A stretch of 53,771 nt of DNA from Waddliaceae bacterium (GTDB lineage Bacteria; Chlamydiota; Chlamydiia; Chlamydiales; GCA-2709385): contig PAQS01000044.1 of the NCBI GenBank assembly GCA_002709385.1, positions 1 to 53,771 of the forward strand, given 5' to 3'. Shown in pieces: positions 52,825 to 53,771 of the stretch. The notes beneath the pieces are model-generated. The model worked only from the letters and a program-made list of their open reading frames with translations. It was not told where the DNA came from and searched no databases. A program made the position numbers and the translations under genes. The stretch's first letter is position 1; each line of letters opens with the position of its first letter.

Positions 52825-53771
52825 TTATTTGAGCTTTCCATTCAGTAATTTGTAAAGATAGCTATTAGGATAGCGTTGTCTTGCTAAATTAGAGGATTTA
52901 AGAACTTCTTTTTCGAAAAGATCTTTCATTTTTGTAACACCTATACGGTCCACCCACTCTTCAAGAGCTTCTCTTTCTACTCCTTTATAAAAGCTTTTTC
53001 CTCTCCAAAAGTCCCATTGAACTTTTAATCGGATAAAATCAGGGTGCTGAAGTAATTTTTCCTCAGAAAGTCCTTCTCCACAGGCTCTAACCCCTAAACC
53101 ATCAATATAGAGGTAACGATTGTGGGTATGTTTAGGATGTCGACGCATTTGCTCTTTTAAAACCTGACCCTCTTCTTGATCTAGTACAACCATCTGAATA
53201 GAGTCTGTATCTTCAAGATAATCAATAAAAAGCTCAGAGCTATATTTTAGAGGCTGAGTAAAGGGCCTCATGGCATAGTATCCTCTTTGAGGATCAACAA
53301 CCGTATGCAGATAATTTGTACTAAATCGAAGGTTAGGATCAAATATTCCCATATATTTTTGTAATTCTTCATTATTACAAAACAATAAATCAGCCTCAAT
53401 AAAAGCTGCATAATTACTTATCTCTATGGCTCCATGCTCGGGAACCGAAGGACAAAACTCTTCTTCTTTTAAAATACTTGCTAAATACTTCTTACCTGAT
53501 CGCCAAGGTTGAGAAAGCTCTAAGTCATCAAGATACCACCTAGAAAAAGGAACTAATTTCAAACTACTATCAAAGTTTGTGTATGTTTCTAATTCTAGTT
53601 GTACCTCAAGCTCCATTTCACCTTCTTGCTCAGTTTCCACCTCTGCAATATCGTCTATTCCTTCTCGGTCCATTACTTTTGATACTTTATTAGGCAAAAC
53701 AGACGGGTCGATAATATCCTCTATCCGTTTTTCAATTTGCTTAGGATCTAAGGATAAAGGAGCTTTTGTTA
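52825..53771 (-). CDS. Unknown protein, 3' part only
   Basis: The reading frame is open from the stop at 52825 to the right edge of the window (at least 315 codons), so the gene starts outside; the internal TTG at 53697 and ATG at 53673 are probably not its start. Seen: an acidic segment (IDDIAEVETEQEGEMELEVQ), no membrane segment, many aromatic residues, a C-terminal helical region ending RQRYPNSYLYKLLNGKLK. I recognise no domain. The long intact frame and ordinary codon use support a real gene. Confidence 0.75.
   Translation of the reverse strand, partial: TKAPLSLDPKQIEKRIEDIIDPSVLPNKVSKVMDREGIDDIAEVETEQEGEMELEVQLELETYTNFDSSLKLVPFSRWYLDDLELSQPWRSGKKYLASILKEEEFCPSVPEHGAIEISNYAAFIEADLLFCNNEELQKYMGIFDPNLRFSTNYLHTVVDPQRGYYAMRPFTQPLKYSSELFIDYLEDTDSIQMVVLDQEEGQVLKEQMRRHPKHTHNRYLYIDGLGVRACGEGLSEEKLLQHPDFIRLKVQWDFWRGKSFYKGVEREALEEWVDRIGVTKMKDLFEKEVLKSSNLARQRYPNSYLYKLLNGKLK

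Overview
The window reads as chromosome of a member of the Chlamydiae, most likely a non-Chlamydiaceae ('environmental') lineage. Evidence: the neighbourhood ftsH / tilS / lptF / lptG matches the Chlamydia order CT841-CT838 as I know it; FtsH has the very long periplasmic insert typical of chlamydial FtsH; DNA is moderately AT-rich; and several large proteins match no family I can name. Against classical Chlamydiaceae: an alanine racemase, a Cu/Ag-type RND efflux operon, two beta-oxidation clusters, a prpBCD methylcitrate cluster and an intact flagellin gene. Genus cannot be assigned from the sequence alone.

Layout. 1-345: two copies of a 99-bp triple-hairpin repeat. 415-8613: FtsH, TilS and a GYF-domain membrane protein on the minus strand, then lptF-lptG-alr on the plus strand, followed by a candidate structured small RNA ending in a strong intrinsic terminator (8676-8831). 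8883-15245: minus-strand efflux operon (TolC-like, CusB-like with two metal-binding modules, CusA-like). 15520-20954: a small possible HPt-like protein, a 743-residue unknown protein, RarA and an alpha/beta hydrolase. 21168-28346: overlapping fatty-acid oxidation operon fadD-fadI-fadJ-acyl-CoA dehydrogenase.

28823-35198: the least explained block: a Clp-like AAA+ protein whose first ATPase domain looks dead, two proteins sharing an N-terminal helical domain (the larger also with three tandem repeats), an exported protein and a coiled-coil protein. 35225-39751: a lipoprotein S45 acylase, then an enoyl-CoA hydratase and hydroxyacyl-CoA dehydrogenase pair. 40094-40894: lone flagellin with strong ribosome binding site, terminator and a sigma28-like -10 element. 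41032-44504: prpBCD. 44653-48199: a RING/LIM-like cysteine-rich protein and a NitT/TauT-type ABC importer. 48194-51662: 2-oxoacid dehydrogenase E1alpha-E1beta-E2. 51783-end: coiled-coil protein and the 3' part of a further unknown gene.

Functionally, imported or host-derived fatty acids would be activated and beta-oxidised by the two clusters; odd-chain or branched substrates would yield propionyl-CoA, which PrpC-PrpD-PrpB would convert to pyruvate and succinate, with the 2-oxoacid dehydrogenase feeding acyl-CoA back. The strongest novelty candidates are the lone flagellin, the Clp-like/helical-repeat cluster, the RING/LIM-like protein with a hairpin over its ribosome binding site, and the small RNA at 8676-8831.
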